Below, in pieces: positions 49,561 through 57,314 of a stretch of 64,000 nucleotides of DNA. The notes beneath the pieces were generated by a model. It did no database searches and was not told where the DNA came from. It saw only the letters and a program-made list of their open reading frames with translations. Origin of the DNA: Geobacillus stearothermophilus ATCC 12980. GTDB lineage: Bacteria > Bacillota > Bacilli > Bacillales > Anoxybacillaceae. Position 1 is the first letter of the stretch. Each line of letters begins with the position of its first letter. Position numbers and translations under genes: made by a program. Where the stretch lies: the NCBI RefSeq assembly GCF_030369615.1, contig NZ_CP128494.1, positions 1,197,501-1,261,500 of the forward strand, read 5' to 3'.

Positions 49561-50304
49561 ATGAAGAAAAAAATGTTAGCCACGATCGCCGCTTCGGTCG
49601 CACTTGTCGGCGCTTCGTTTGCGGCAACGACGAAAACGGAAGCGGCAGGGGTGACGTGTCCGACAGCGAACGTGTATCAAGTAAAATATACAAGCACTAA
49701 CATTCAAGATTTCGAGAAATGGTTGAAACAATACTTCCCGTTTGTGTCGTTCCAACCGGCGAAACCGGCCGTGCAGCAACCGGCAGTGAAACAGCCGGCC
49801 GCAGCGAAACCGCAAGCTCCGGCAGCGGTCAAACAGCCGGCGGCTGCAAAACCGGCAGCCAATACGCAAGCGCCAGCGAAAAAACCGGCAACAGCGCCAA
49901 CAACAACGACACAAAAAACAACCGGCTTGAACGCTTATGAGCAACAAGTCGTAGAACTGACGAACAAAGAACGGGCAAAATACGGTTTGCCGCCGCTTCA
50001 AGTCGACTTAGCTCTCAGCAAAGTCGCCCGCGAAAAATCGCGCGATATGGCGGTCCACAACTACTTCTCGCACAACAGCCCGACGTACGGCTCCCCGTTT
50101 GAGATGATGAAAAAATTCGGCATTTCGTACACAGCCGCCGGGGAAAACATCGCCAAAGGCCAACGCACCCCGCAAGAAGTCGTCAATGCGTGGATGAACA
50201 GTGAAGGCCACCGGGCGAACATTTTGAACAAAAACTTTACGCATATCGGCGTTGGTTTTGAAGAAAACGGCTATATTTGGACGCAACAATTTATCCGCAA
50301 GTAA
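49561..50304 (+). CDS. Secreted CAP-domain (SCP/YkwD-type) protein
   Basis: 247 residues. Signal peptide with likely cleavage after TKTEA, a short unique domain (about 30-65), a Pro/Ala/Lys-rich linker (about 66-125, repeats like VKQPAAAKP) and a CAP domain (about 128-247) with ELTNKERAKYGLPPL, HNYFSHNSPTYGSPFEMM, AGENIAKG and AWMNSEGHRANIL. Family motifs for the cleft His and Glu are present. Exported; linker suggests association with the wall. Family member YkwD is of unclear function. AAGGAGG precedes the start. Confidence 0.92.
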   Translation: MKKKMLATIAASVALVGASFAATTKTEAAGVTCPTANVYQVKYTSTNIQDFEKWLKQYFPFVSFQPAKPAVQQPAVKQPAAAKPQAPAAVKQPAAAKPAANTQAPAKKPATAPTTTTQKTTGLNAYEQQVVELTNKERAKYGLPPLQVDLALSKVAREKSRDMAVHNYFSHNSPTYGSPFEMMKKFGISYTAAGENIAKGQRTPQEVVNAWMNSEGHRANILNKNFTHIGVGFEENGYIWTQQFIRK

Positions 50305-50323
50305 GGCGGATGGTTGACGGTGA

Positions 50324-50358
50324 TCCTGCCCATCATGCAGATGGGCAGGGTTTTTTTG
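50324..50358 (+). terminator. Terminator of the CAP-domain gene
   Basis: CCTGCCCATC pairs with GATGGGCAGG, followed by GTTTTTTTG. Strong intrinsic terminator. Confidence 0.92.
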
Positions 50359-50392
50359 TACAAAAATATTTCGCTAACAACTTGGGAAACTA

Positions 50393-50401
50393 TGCTATAA
50401 T
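50393..50401 (+). promoter_or_regulatory. Extended -10 of the MFS transporter gene
   Basis: TGCTATAAT, i.e. TATAAT with the TGn extension, 45 bp before the start codon. The -35 region is weak. Confidence 0.55.
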
Positions 50402-50446
50402 GGTCAACAGGCTGTAAAAAATGAGAAGATCGCGGGGGAGACACCA

Positions 50447-51712
50447 ATGCGAATACGCGATTGGGATCACAACTTAAAAGCCCGCCTGTATGGCGAGGCG
50501 CTGATGAATACGACTTTTTGGATGTTTTTTCCGTTTATGGCCATCTATTTTGCAGACTCGTTTGGCAAAGAAACAGCCAGTATGTTATTGATTGTGTCGC
50601 AATTGTTTTCCGTGGTCGCCAATTTGATGGGTGGCTATTGCGCCGATGTGTTCGGGCGCAAGCGAATGATGGTGTTATCCGCTTACGGGCAGGGGGCGGC
50701 GTTTTTCGTCTTTGCCTTGGCCAGTTCCCCATGGTGGTCGTCGCCACTTGTCGGTTTTCTTTGTTTTACGTTTGCCGGCATTTGCGTCGCCTTTTATTGG
50801 CCGGCGAGCCAGGCGATGGTTGCTGACATCGTGCCAGAAAAAGACCGGAGCTACGTGTTCGCGGTGTTTTATACGTCGGTGAATATTTCGGTCGTGATTG
50901 GCCCGACGGTCGGCGGGCTGTTTTATGCTGATCACCTGTTTTGGCTGCTGCTTTTGGCGGCGTGCTCCTGTTTAACGATGGCGGCTGTGTTGGCCAGACG
51001 GCTGCGCGAAACAGCCCCGCATTCGGCGGGAGGGCGGCGAACCGTGCCGTGGCTGCGGTTTTGGCGGGAACAAATAGGACAGTATGCCGTCATTGTCCGC
51101 GACCGCACCTTTTTCTTGTTTATTATAGCCGGGGTGCTTGTCGCACAGACGTTTATGCAGCTTGATTTGTTGCTTCCGGTCTATATGAAAGAGACGCTTC
51201 ATAAAGAAACGTTATGGGCTGGCTGGACGGTGGACGGCGCCAATGCTTTTGGCCTGCTTATTGCGGAAAACGGGCTGCTTGTGGCGCTGTGCACGGTCAT
51301 GATGACGCGGCAGATGGCGCGTTTTTCGGAGCGGTGGGCGTTTATCGGCTCGGCTCTTTTATATGGCATCACAATGTGGCTGTTTAGCCAAACATCGTCG
51401 TTTTTCGGATTTGCGGCGGTCATGGTGCTGTTCACCTTGGCCGAGCTGATGACGGCCGGTCTGCAGCAGTCATTTGTATCCAGGCTGGCACCTGAAGACA
51501 TGCGCGGCCAATATTTTGCCGCCGCTAGCCTCCGCTTTACGATCGGGCGGATGGTGGCGCCGATGTCGCTTGCAGCCGCGACGTGGGTCGGCTATACATG
51601 GACGTTTGTTGGCCTTGGAATGCTGGCGCTCGCCAGCGCGGCGCTCTATGCATGGATGTTTCACCAGGCCAGGCAGCAAACAGAGCGGCCGGACATTTCC
51701 CTTTCCCAATGA
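50447..51712 (+). CDS. MFS transporter (multidrug-efflux type)
   Basis: 421 residues with about 12 membrane segments. The MFS signature between TM2 and TM3 is GGYCADVFGRKRMM (about 62-75). PASQAMVADIVPEKDRSYVF is the conserved stretch after TM4, typical of the DHA1-type drug-efflux group (YqjV/YttB-like). The substrate is unknown. RBS GGGGGAG. Monocistronic with a terminator at 51712. Confidence 0.88.
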   Translation: MRIRDWDHNLKARLYGEALMNTTFWMFFPFMAIYFADSFGKETASMLLIVSQLFSVVANLMGGYCADVFGRKRMMVLSAYGQGAAFFVFALASSPWWSSPLVGFLCFTFAGICVAFYWPASQAMVADIVPEKDRSYVFAVFYTSVNISVVIGPTVGGLFYADHLFWLLLLAACSCLTMAAVLARRLRETAPHSAGGRRTVPWLRFWREQIGQYAVIVRDRTFFLFIIAGVLVAQTFMQLDLLLPVYMKETLHKETLWAGWTVDGANAFGLLIAENGLLVALCTVMMTRQMARFSERWAFIGSALLYGITMWLFSQTSSFFGFAAVMVLFTLAELMTAGLQQSFVSRLAPEDMRGQYFAAASLRFTIGRMVAPMSLAAATWVGYTWTFVGLGMLALASAALYAWMFHQARQQTERPDISLSQ

Positions 51713-51744
51713 CGGGGGCTATGCAAATGGCTACCCGTTTTTTT
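51712..51744 (+). terminator. Terminator of the MFS gene
   Basis: ACGGG (51712-51716) pairs with CCCGT (51734-51738), followed by TTTTTTT. The stem is short. Confidence 0.55.
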
Positions 51745-51849
51745 GTGTTCCCCGGTATAATAAAAAGCGTGTCGTTGTTCGTGTAACATATATTCCCTGT
51801 CTCTGACATAAAGTGGAACTAGACAGAGAGAAGGAGAGGGGAAGCCATC

Positions 51850-52596
51850 ATGAAACTGCAACGGTGGGAAACGAACATAAACGGGGGGGAAGCGGACAAC
51901 CGCGGCGGACAAGACGGCTCGGCGGCGTTAGCGCGTTATGAGAAACGGCAGCAAAAGCGCCTATTGTCCCGAGAAAAGAGAAAAAAACAATACCGTTTCA
52001 TCGGCTGGCTTCTTTTGGCGGTCGCTGTCGCATGGGGGGCGGGCACGCTCGTTTGGAGCGGGTACGGAACATTAAAGACGGCAGCGAGCCGAGAGTTGGC
52101 CATCACGCGGTTGAAAGAAGCGATCGAAGACCGCGATGCGGCTGCCTTGCAAACGATGCTGAGAACGACCGATGAAACGGTGCCCATTAATGAGAAAACG
52201 CTCGCGCCGTTATTCGCCTATTTTGAACAGCATTCTGAGGCGTACGAAGCGCTCGATCAGGAGTTCGACCGCCAGCGTGAGGGGGGGCACGTGTATATTA
52301 AAGGATTGACGTCCCGCCCGCCGGTGTTTACGATTCATGTGTTTGAGGATCGGTATGTGTTTGAGCCAGCCCTCTATTTTCTCCATGTCCGCGTCGATGA
52401 TCCGGAGGCGTCGCTTGTCGTCAATGGGGTGAAAGCGGAAGAGGAGGCGACGAAAGACCCATTTGTCAAAAAAATCGGCCCGTATTTGCCGGGCGCGTAC
52501 ACTGTAACCATTGTCCATTCGAATGGGAAAAAGAAAACCATCCGCGTTGAGCTGTTTGGCGGCGCCCGCGTCCATGAGGTCGATATCACGAAATGA
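51850..52596 (+). CDS. TcaA/YvbJ-like single-pass membrane protein
   Basis: 248 residues: a cytoplasmic basic N-terminus with a Gly/Asn-rich start, one membrane segment (FIGWLLLAVAVAWGAGTLVW, about 50-70), then an extracellular part. The latter has an NTF2/helical region (AITRLKEAIEDRDAAALQTM) and a beta domain (SLVVNGVKAEEEATKDPFVKK, cut here to its core) as in TcaA and YvbJ. No zinc-ribbon was seen at the N-terminus, unlike full TcaA. Function unknown. It converges on the SIMPL gene and their ends overlap by 11 bp. Confidence 0.7.
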   Translation: MKLQRWETNINGGEADNRGGQDGSAALARYEKRQQKRLLSREKRKKQYRFIGWLLLAVAVAWGAGTLVWSGYGTLKTAASRELAITRLKEAIEDRDAAALQTMLRTTDETVPINEKTLAPLFAYFEQHSEAYEALDQEFDRQREGGHVYIKGLTSRPPVFTIHVFEDRYVFEPALYFLHVRVDDPEASLVVNGVKAEEEATKDPFVKKIGPYLPGAYTVTIVHSNGKKKTIRVELFGGARVHEVDITK

Positions 52597-53248
52597 ACGA
52601 ATAAGCAAATACCGCTTCCACGACGGCGGTAATGACAACATCTTGCGTCTGTACAGGCGGCGCTGATGAGGAAATGCTGAGAACAGCCGGATTGTATGGC
52701 GCCGGCCGAGGCGATGACTGTTCTTTCAGTTCAATCGGCGTGTCATAAAGAGGCAAGCTGAGAGCGCGGGCGATGGCCAGCGCTTTTTCTTTGGCGTGTT
52801 TCACGGCCAATGCCAACGCTTGCTGGTAATAGGCTTGTTCGTTTGCTAGACGGAATTCCAAGCCGCGGGCGAGGTTTGCTCCACGGGCAACGGCCGCCTC
52901 GTAAATGGCGCCGGCTTTTTTAGGATCGCGGACGGTGATTTCCAGCCAATGTTCGACTTCATAGCCAGATAAAGCGGTTGTTCCGTTATGATGTTCGTAT
53001 GTTGGCCGGATGGAAAACGATGTCGTTTCAATGTCTTCTATTGGAATGTCAAGCGCCTTTAATGCTTCGGTGACGGCATTGGTGCGTTTGGCATTGTCAG
53101 TCAGGGCTTCTTGGATGTTGTGATGTTCTGTATGAACGCCGATTGCGATGAGGACGGTATCCGGTTTGGCGATGACGGTTCCTTGGCCAGTGATGGTCAA
53201 TGTGGGGCGAGAAGCGGCAGGGGGAGCGGGACGATGCCATGACTGCAT
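52586..53248 (-). CDS. SIMPL-domain (DUF541) protein
   Basis: 220 residues from ATG 53248, with GGAGGG about 8 bp before it. SIMPL features: LTITGQGTVIAKPDTVLIAI at the beginning, SIRPTYEH and ALAVKHAKEKALAIARALSL, the usual helix. No signal peptide was seen, so it is likely cytoplasmic or unconventional. Such proteins are linked to stress or signalling but without a defined activity. A 42-residue ORF lies immediately upstream on the same strand. Confidence 0.88.
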   Translation of the reverse strand: MQSWHRPAPPAASRPTLTITGQGTVIAKPDTVLIAIGVHTEHHNIQEALTDNAKRTNAVTEALKALDIPIEDIETTSFSIRPTYEHHNGTTALSGYEVEHWLEITVRDPKKAGAIYEAAVARGANLARGLEFRLANEQAYYQQALALAVKHAKEKALAIARALSLPLYDTPIELKEQSSPRPAPYNPAVLSISSSAPPVQTQDVVITAVVEAVFAYSFIS

Positions 53249-53268
53249 TTCATTCCCTCCTTCCACCA

Positions 53269-53397
53269 TTAGGCAGCTTTTTGATCCTCGTCCGCCGCTT
53301 GCCAATAGTAGACACGCGGCAGGCCGACATAGCACCAATATTCCTTCAACAGCGAGATCACGACAAAGGAGGCAAATTGCCAGTCGATCGAATTCAT
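53269..53397 (-). CDS. Small protein, 42 residues, unknown
   Basis: A short frame too small for usual calling: MNSIDWQFASFVVISLLKEY followed by WCYVGLPRVYYWQAADEDQK and AA. GGAG lies about 8 bp before the ATG at 53397; an ATG at 53403 is too close to it. The aromatic, hydrophobic middle suggests a membrane-associated peptide. Its stop is 20 bp before the SIMPL start, so both would share a transcript. I do not recognise a family. Confidence 0.6.
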   Translation of the reverse strand: MNSIDWQFASFVVISLLKEYWCYVGLPRVYYWQAADEDQKAA

Positions 53398-53554
53398 CCC
53401 CATTTCTCCTTTCGATGGTTTCACTATAGCTTATTCGAAGCGGCCATTGTCCTATGCGCGCCGTCTAGTTGGTGATGAAACTTCTTTGGGCGCTTGTACG
53501 TATCATGGCGTGGACATGTTATAATGGAAGAAAAGATGAAGAAAGGGATGGACA

Positions 53555-54202
53555 ATGAAGCAACTGCTTCGCACGATATGGCGTTGGTTCGTTTCATGGA
53601 ACATTGGGATCATCGTTGCAGTTACGGTATTTATTGCCGCCGATTTTCACGTCCTGCCCTCGCTTTTATCAGGAATGGGAGCGATGTGGGGGGTGTCCGC
53701 TGTGATGAAAAGGCGGCATCGCCGTTTGGCAGCTGACGTACCGACCGAGGAGCAGGCATACGTTCGCAGCCAGCTTGGCGAGGCGCGCGCGTTATGGAAG
53801 CGGCTGCGCCGGGCCCGCTATCGGCTTCGTTCGGTGGCGATGTGGCAAACCGTTTCCCGATTGAGTGCCATCGTCGATCGGATCATTCGCGCGGTCGAGC
53901 AGCAGCCGCACCAGCTTCGCCTCGCCCAGCCGTTTTTCTTAAATGAGTGGCCGACGGCGGTGGAAATGGTGGAAAAATACGTATACTTGTCGCAGCAACC
54001 GGTGCAAAATGCGGAAATGGCCGCGGCGCTGCAACAAACGGAGCGGTTGCTTGGCGAGCTGACCGAAGCGGCGGAGCGGCAGCTGCTCGAAGTGTTATCA
54101 AACGACGTTTGGTCGCTGCACACCGGAGCAAAAATGCTTGAGCAGTCGTTGCATCAATCATCGGCCCGGCTTCATTTGCCGTTGTCAAAGAAAGGAGAAT
54201 GA
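53555..54202 (+). CDS. xpaC: XpaC-like protein
   Basis: 215 residues: an N-terminal membrane region (WFVSWNIGIIVAVTVFIAAD and LLSGMGAMWGVSAVMKRRHR), then a helical domain (DVPTEEQAYVRSQLGEARAL ... ARLHLPLS). It resembles XpaC, named for hydrolysis of 5-bromo-4-chloroindolyl phosphate; the enzymatic role is doubtful. It overlaps telA by 4 bp, the usual partner in Bacillus. TATAAT at 53520-53525 may be the -10. Confidence 0.85.
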   Translation: MKQLLRTIWRWFVSWNIGIIVAVTVFIAADFHVLPSLLSGMGAMWGVSAVMKRRHRRLAADVPTEEQAYVRSQLGEARALWKRLRRARYRLRSVAMWQTVSRLSAIVDRIIRAVEQQPHQLRLAQPFFLNEWPTAVEMVEKYVYLSQQPVQNAEMAAALQQTERLLGELTEAAERQLLEVLSNDVWSLHTGAKMLEQSLHQSSARLHLPLSKKGE

Positions 54203-55395
54203 CGGTGGACGAACGGAATCATGAGATGGAGTCACTCGAACAGCTTCATGAACGGAAACGGACAAGCATACTTGACGATCTGCTGGCCCAGCCGTTTTCC
54301 CCGCCGGCCGCCCCCCAGCTTGAAGAAGGGGAAACGACGGCTAACGCACTCGATGCGCTCAAACCGGAGCATCGGGAAAAAGCATTGGCGCTGGCCCGAC
54401 AAATCGATCCGGCCAACCACCAGGCCATTTTGCAATACGGGGTGGCGGCGCAAGCTGAGCTGTCCAAGTTTTCCCATGCGATTTTGCATCATGTGCAGAC
54501 GAAAGACGCCGGTCCGGTCGGTGAAGTGATCAGCGAGCTGATGGCGAAAATTAAGGAAGTCAATCCCGATGATTTAATGACGGCGAAAAAAGGGTTTTTG
54601 TCCCGCTTGTTTGGCACAGTGGCCAAGCCGCTGCAAGGGATGGTGGCGAAATATCAAAAAATCGGCGTTGAAATCGACAAAATCGCCGACCAGCTGGAAA
54701 AACACCGGCATTTGTTGTTTCGCGACATCATGATGCTCGAGACGCTTTACGAGAAAAATAAAGAGTATTTTGAGGCGCTCAATATTTATATTGCGGCCGC
54801 GGAATACAAGCTGGAGGAGCTGCGGACGAAAACGATCCCGGAAAAGCAAGCGGCCGCCGAGCGCTCCGGCGACCAAATGGCTTGGCAAGAGGTGCAAGAT
54901 TTGCGCCAGTTTGCCGACCGGCTGGAAAAGCGGGTGCACGACTTAAAGCTCAGCCGGCAAGTGACGATCCAGACCGCGCCGCAAATCCGCATGATTCAGC
55001 ATATGAACGAGACGCTCGTCGAGCGCATCCAGTCATCGATTTTAAACGCGATTCCGCTTTGGAAAAACCAAGTCGTCATCGCGTTGACGCTGTTTCGACA
55101 ACAAAAAGCGGCGGAGGCGCAAAAACAAGTTGCTGAAACGACGAATGAGCTGCTGTTGCGCAACTCCGAGCTGTTAAAAACGAACAGCATCGCAATTGCC
55201 AAGGAAAATGAGCGCGGCTTGGTCGACATCGAAACGCTGAAGCGGACGCAAGAAAACTTGATCGCCACGCTTGAGGAGACGTTGAAAATTCAAGCGGAAG
55301 GCCGTTTGAAACGGCAGCAGGCCGAACGCGAACTGGCGGCCATGGAAGCGGAACTGAAACAGACGCTTCTGTCTTTGAAGCGGCCGGAGCGTTAG
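54199..55395 (+). CDS. telA: Toxic anion resistance protein, TelA/YceH family
   Basis: 398 residues, almost wholly helical. Family landmarks are FSHAILHHVQTKDAGPVGEV, then FLSRLFGTVAKPLQGMVAKY, LVERIQSSILNAIPLWKNQV and QETRRTQENL-like end helices (TLKRTQENLIATLEETLKIQ). TelA proteins are associated with tellurite resistance and envelope stress; the mechanism is unknown. Translationally coupled to xpaC. Confidence 0.93.
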   Translation: MTVDERNHEMESLEQLHERKRTSILDDLLAQPFSPPAAPQLEEGETTANALDALKPEHREKALALARQIDPANHQAILQYGVAAQAELSKFSHAILHHVQTKDAGPVGEVISELMAKIKEVNPDDLMTAKKGFLSRLFGTVAKPLQGMVAKYQKIGVEIDKIADQLEKHRHLLFRDIMMLETLYEKNKEYFEALNIYIAAAEYKLEELRTKTIPEKQAAAERSGDQMAWQEVQDLRQFADRLEKRVHDLKLSRQVTIQTAPQIRMIQHMNETLVERIQSSILNAIPLWKNQVVIALTLFRQQKAAEAQKQVAETTNELLLRNSELLKTNSIAIAKENERGLVDIETLKRTQENLIATLEETLKIQAEGRLKRQQAERELAAMEAELKQTLLSLKRPER

Positions 55396-55424
55396 GGGAT
55401 CGCTTGCCCGCGGCTCGGCGCATA

Positions 55425-55460
55425 GAAAAGGGTGCCTGCCACGAAATGGGCACCCTTTTC
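55425..55460. terminator. Bidirectional terminator between telA and the DUF2512 gene
   Basis: GAAAAGGGTGCC (55425-55436) pairs with GGCACCCTTTTC (55449-55460). Flanking A and T runs lie on both sides, between convergent genes. Confidence 0.8.
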
Positions 55461-55552
55461 GTCGTTTTGCGCGGCCGCTTGTTTCGGCCGCAGGCGGTTG
55501 TGCAGCCAAGAGCCGCCGTTCGATGGCGTTTTGCGCTAGGCGGCCTCCTCGC

Positions 55553-56062
55553 CTACAAAATCGGGGGGTTGGGCGGTTCTTGCTTCGGCCGGTCTTCGTC
55601 GTCCACCCGTTCGTCTTCGCGGCCATCGGGGCGGGTGGTGCGGATGTCAAACTCTTCCGCCGCTTCCGTCTGCCACTGGCGGCCGATCAGCGGCACCCCT
55701 TCCTCGCCATGTTGGCCGATGACAAAACGCAACACATAGCCATGGAACAACAGCTCCCCTAATGCGGCAAGCAAGGCCGAGAAAAAGGCCGCATTGATCA
55801 TAGTGCCCCCTGCACCGTCATAAAACGCGCCAACGCCGATCCAAGTAGCGACAAACACTAGGCCGAAATCGGCGATCGTCGCCGAGACGTTGCCGAGGCG
55901 CGGCAAGACATACAAATCGCCGAGCGCGTAGGCGACTAGCGTCAGCCAAAGGCTGAACCATAATAGTTCCGCGGACGATATGCGCAAAAACAACGGCAAA
56001 ATGGCGAACATCACGGTAGCCGTCAGCAAATACTTCAGCGCCAATGCGAGCAAATGTCTCAT
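55553..56062 (-). CDS. DUF2512 (YndM-like) membrane protein
   Basis: 169 residues with four hydrophobic segments (ALALKYLLTATVMFAILPLF; LLWFSLWLTLVAYALGDLYV; LVFVATWIGVGAFYDG; MINAAFFSALLAALGELLFH) and a charged C-terminal tail rich in Asp, Glu, Arg and Pro. It fits DUF2512/YndM; function unknown. A 42-residue ORF ends 16 bp before it on the same strand. Confidence 0.82.
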   Translation of the reverse strand: MRHLLALALKYLLTATVMFAILPLFLRISSAELLWFSLWLTLVAYALGDLYVLPRLGNVSATIADFGLVFVATWIGVGAFYDGAGGTMINAAFFSALLAALGELLFHGYVLRFVIGQHGEEGVPLIGRQWQTEAAEEFDIRTTRPDGREDERVDDEDRPKQEPPNPPIL

Positions 56063-56078
56063 CTTTGCGCCGCCGCCT

Positions 56079-56207
56079 TCACTCTGCAGGGGAGTTCGGG
56101 CCCTCTAATTTTTTATCTCCGTACCCCGGTTGCTTTTCCATATTTTTTGCCGGCTGTTGTTTTTTTCGTTGCTGCTCCAAGCTGTCGTTTTGTTGTGGCT
56201 GTCTCAT
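56079..56207 (-). CDS. Small hydrophilic protein, 42 residues
   Basis: MRQPQQNDSLEQQRKKQQPA then KNMEKQPGYGDKKLEGPNSP and AE. AGAGG lies about 10 bp before ATG 56207. The Gln/Lys-rich start and the end PGYGDKKLEGPNSPAE look like the small spore-associated hydrophilic proteins of bacilli, but I cannot name a family. It sits in an apparent operon with the DUF2512 gene. An overlapping frame (MANETATTKR...) is a less likely alternative. Confidence 0.55.
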   Translation of the reverse strand: MRQPQQNDSLEQQRKKQQPAKNMEKQPGYGDKKLEGPNSPAE

Positions 56208-56366
56208 TGGCCATCATCCTCTCTTTTGGTTGTTTACCGTTAGTTTGCCGCATTTGTCTTGATATATACATGATGTATACATGTATTATCCATAAACTTC
56301 CTCTTTTTATTTTTCATCCCTGTTTCACATTAATATAATGAACGATGTGAACAGGGAGGAAAGCGA

Positions 56367-56561
56367 ATGGCAGAGAACAAACAATCGCTTGAGGTGGCCG
56401 GGCGCCAGTATGATCCGTCTGATTACAAGTCAGCCGCGGCTCTCGGCGCCGGGTTGGCCGAGACGCATGAACAAGTAAGCGACGTCTACGCGGAAGGGAC
56501 GATCGAGGCGGCGGTCGAGCAAGAAAACGCGCCAGACATTCCCCTGTCCCCGCCGGAGTAA
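56367..56561 (+). CDS. yozQ: YozQ-family (DUF4025) small protein
   Basis: 64 residues with VAGRQYDPSDYKSAAALGAG and LAETHEQVSDVYAEGTIEAA, the core of DUF4025/YozQ. Hydrophilic, with no signal. Function unknown. GGGAGG precedes the start and a stem GAAACGCCAA/TTGGCGTTTC (56567-56597) follows. Confidence 0.85.
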   Translation: MAENKQSLEVAGRQYDPSDYKSAAALGAGLAETHEQVSDVYAEGTIEAAVEQENAPDIPLSPPE

Positions 56562-56566
56562 AAGCC

Positions 56567-56597
56567 GAAACGCCAAGGATTCGCTCTTTGGCGTTTC
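56567..56597 (+). terminator. Hairpin after yozQ
   Basis: GAAACGCCAA (56567-56576) pairs perfectly with TTGGCGTTTC (56588-56597). There is little T-tract. Confidence 0.55.
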
Positions 56598-56731
56598 CGC
56601 TGATGGCTAAGGCTGTCCATCGGTGAGAAATGAAAGGGTAAAAGGAAAGAAAAACAGTTCGTACTTTCCCCCATCGTCGTCTATACTAGTAGTGCGCACG
56701 GCGATTCACCGATATAAGGGGGATGATCATC

Positions 56732-57139
56732 GTGAGATGGCAGCGGGCTTTATTGGCGTTGCTCAAAGAGCGGAAAGACCATTCCATCGCGTTGGCGATC
56801 GACACATCAAACCGTCCGGAGCGGCCAATGCTCATTCAAAACATTGTGAAGCTGTTTGAAAAGCTGCGCCCGGACACGCTGCTCGTCCAAGCGGATTTTA
56901 AAATTCGCGATGTCTCTCCGGTTGGCGTGGCGACGATTAAATATTTCAAGCACGGGAAATCGTCGTACACCGAAGTGCTGGAATGGGCCGCTGCGCAAAA
57001 AATCGATACGTTGTTTTACATCACCGATGTAACCGGCTATTTTTATGAAGAACTCGAAGTCAACTATGAAGTGTTTTGGCTTGTGCCGGACGATTATATG
57101 CCGCGCGTGCCGTTTGGCAAGCCCATTCGTGTGGCGTAA
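56732..57139 (+). CDS. VWA-like (DUF2201 C-terminal) protein, standalone
   Basis: 135 residues from GTG 56732, nine bases after AAGGGGG; ATG 56723 abuts the ribosome binding site. It resembles the C-terminal VWA-like domain of DUF2201 metallopeptidase-like proteins: ALAIDTSNRPERPMLIQNIV at the start and FYITDVTGYFYEELEVNYEV then FWLVPDDYMPRVPFGKPI at the end. The N-terminal peptidase-like part is absent, so this is a standalone domain or the surviving end of a longer gene. The good ribosome binding site and terminator favour a living gene. Confidence 0.6.
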   Translation: MRWQRALLALLKERKDHSIALAIDTSNRPERPMLIQNIVKLFEKLRPDTLLVQADFKIRDVSPVGVATIKYFKHGKSSYTEVLEWAAAQKIDTLFYITDVTGYFYEELEVNYEVFWLVPDDYMPRVPFGKPIRVA

Positions 57140-57148
57140 CACTGTGAG

Positions 57149-57184
57149 GAATGCCCCTCGTGATGAGAGGCATTCTTTTTTTGT
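57149..57184 (+). terminator. Terminator after the VWA-like gene
   Basis: GAATGCC (57149-57155) pairs with GGCATTC (57169-57175), with further CCTC/GAG pairing inside, followed by TTTTTTTG. Confidence 0.85.
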
Positions 57185-57257
57185 TAAGAAATTTAACAAA
57201 CTTTTTGCGTTTGAAACCGATTGCAACCAAAAACACACGTTGCTTTTGGTTGTTTTA

Positions 57258-57274
57258 TGTCATATATTATTACA
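57258..57274 (+). promoter_or_regulatory. TnrA/GlnR box before the ammonium transporter gene
   Basis: TGTCATATATTATTACA fits the 17-bp consensus TGTNANAWWWTMTNACA at every position. It lies 40 bp before amtB. TnrA activates, and GlnR or TnrA represses, at such sites according to nitrogen supply. Just upstream, AACCAAAA and TTTTGGTT (about 57227-57253) form a hairpin with a T-run. Confidence 0.85.
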
Positions 57275-57314
57275 TATAAAAGGGATGATAAATGACAAAA
57301 GGGGGATGCGTAAA

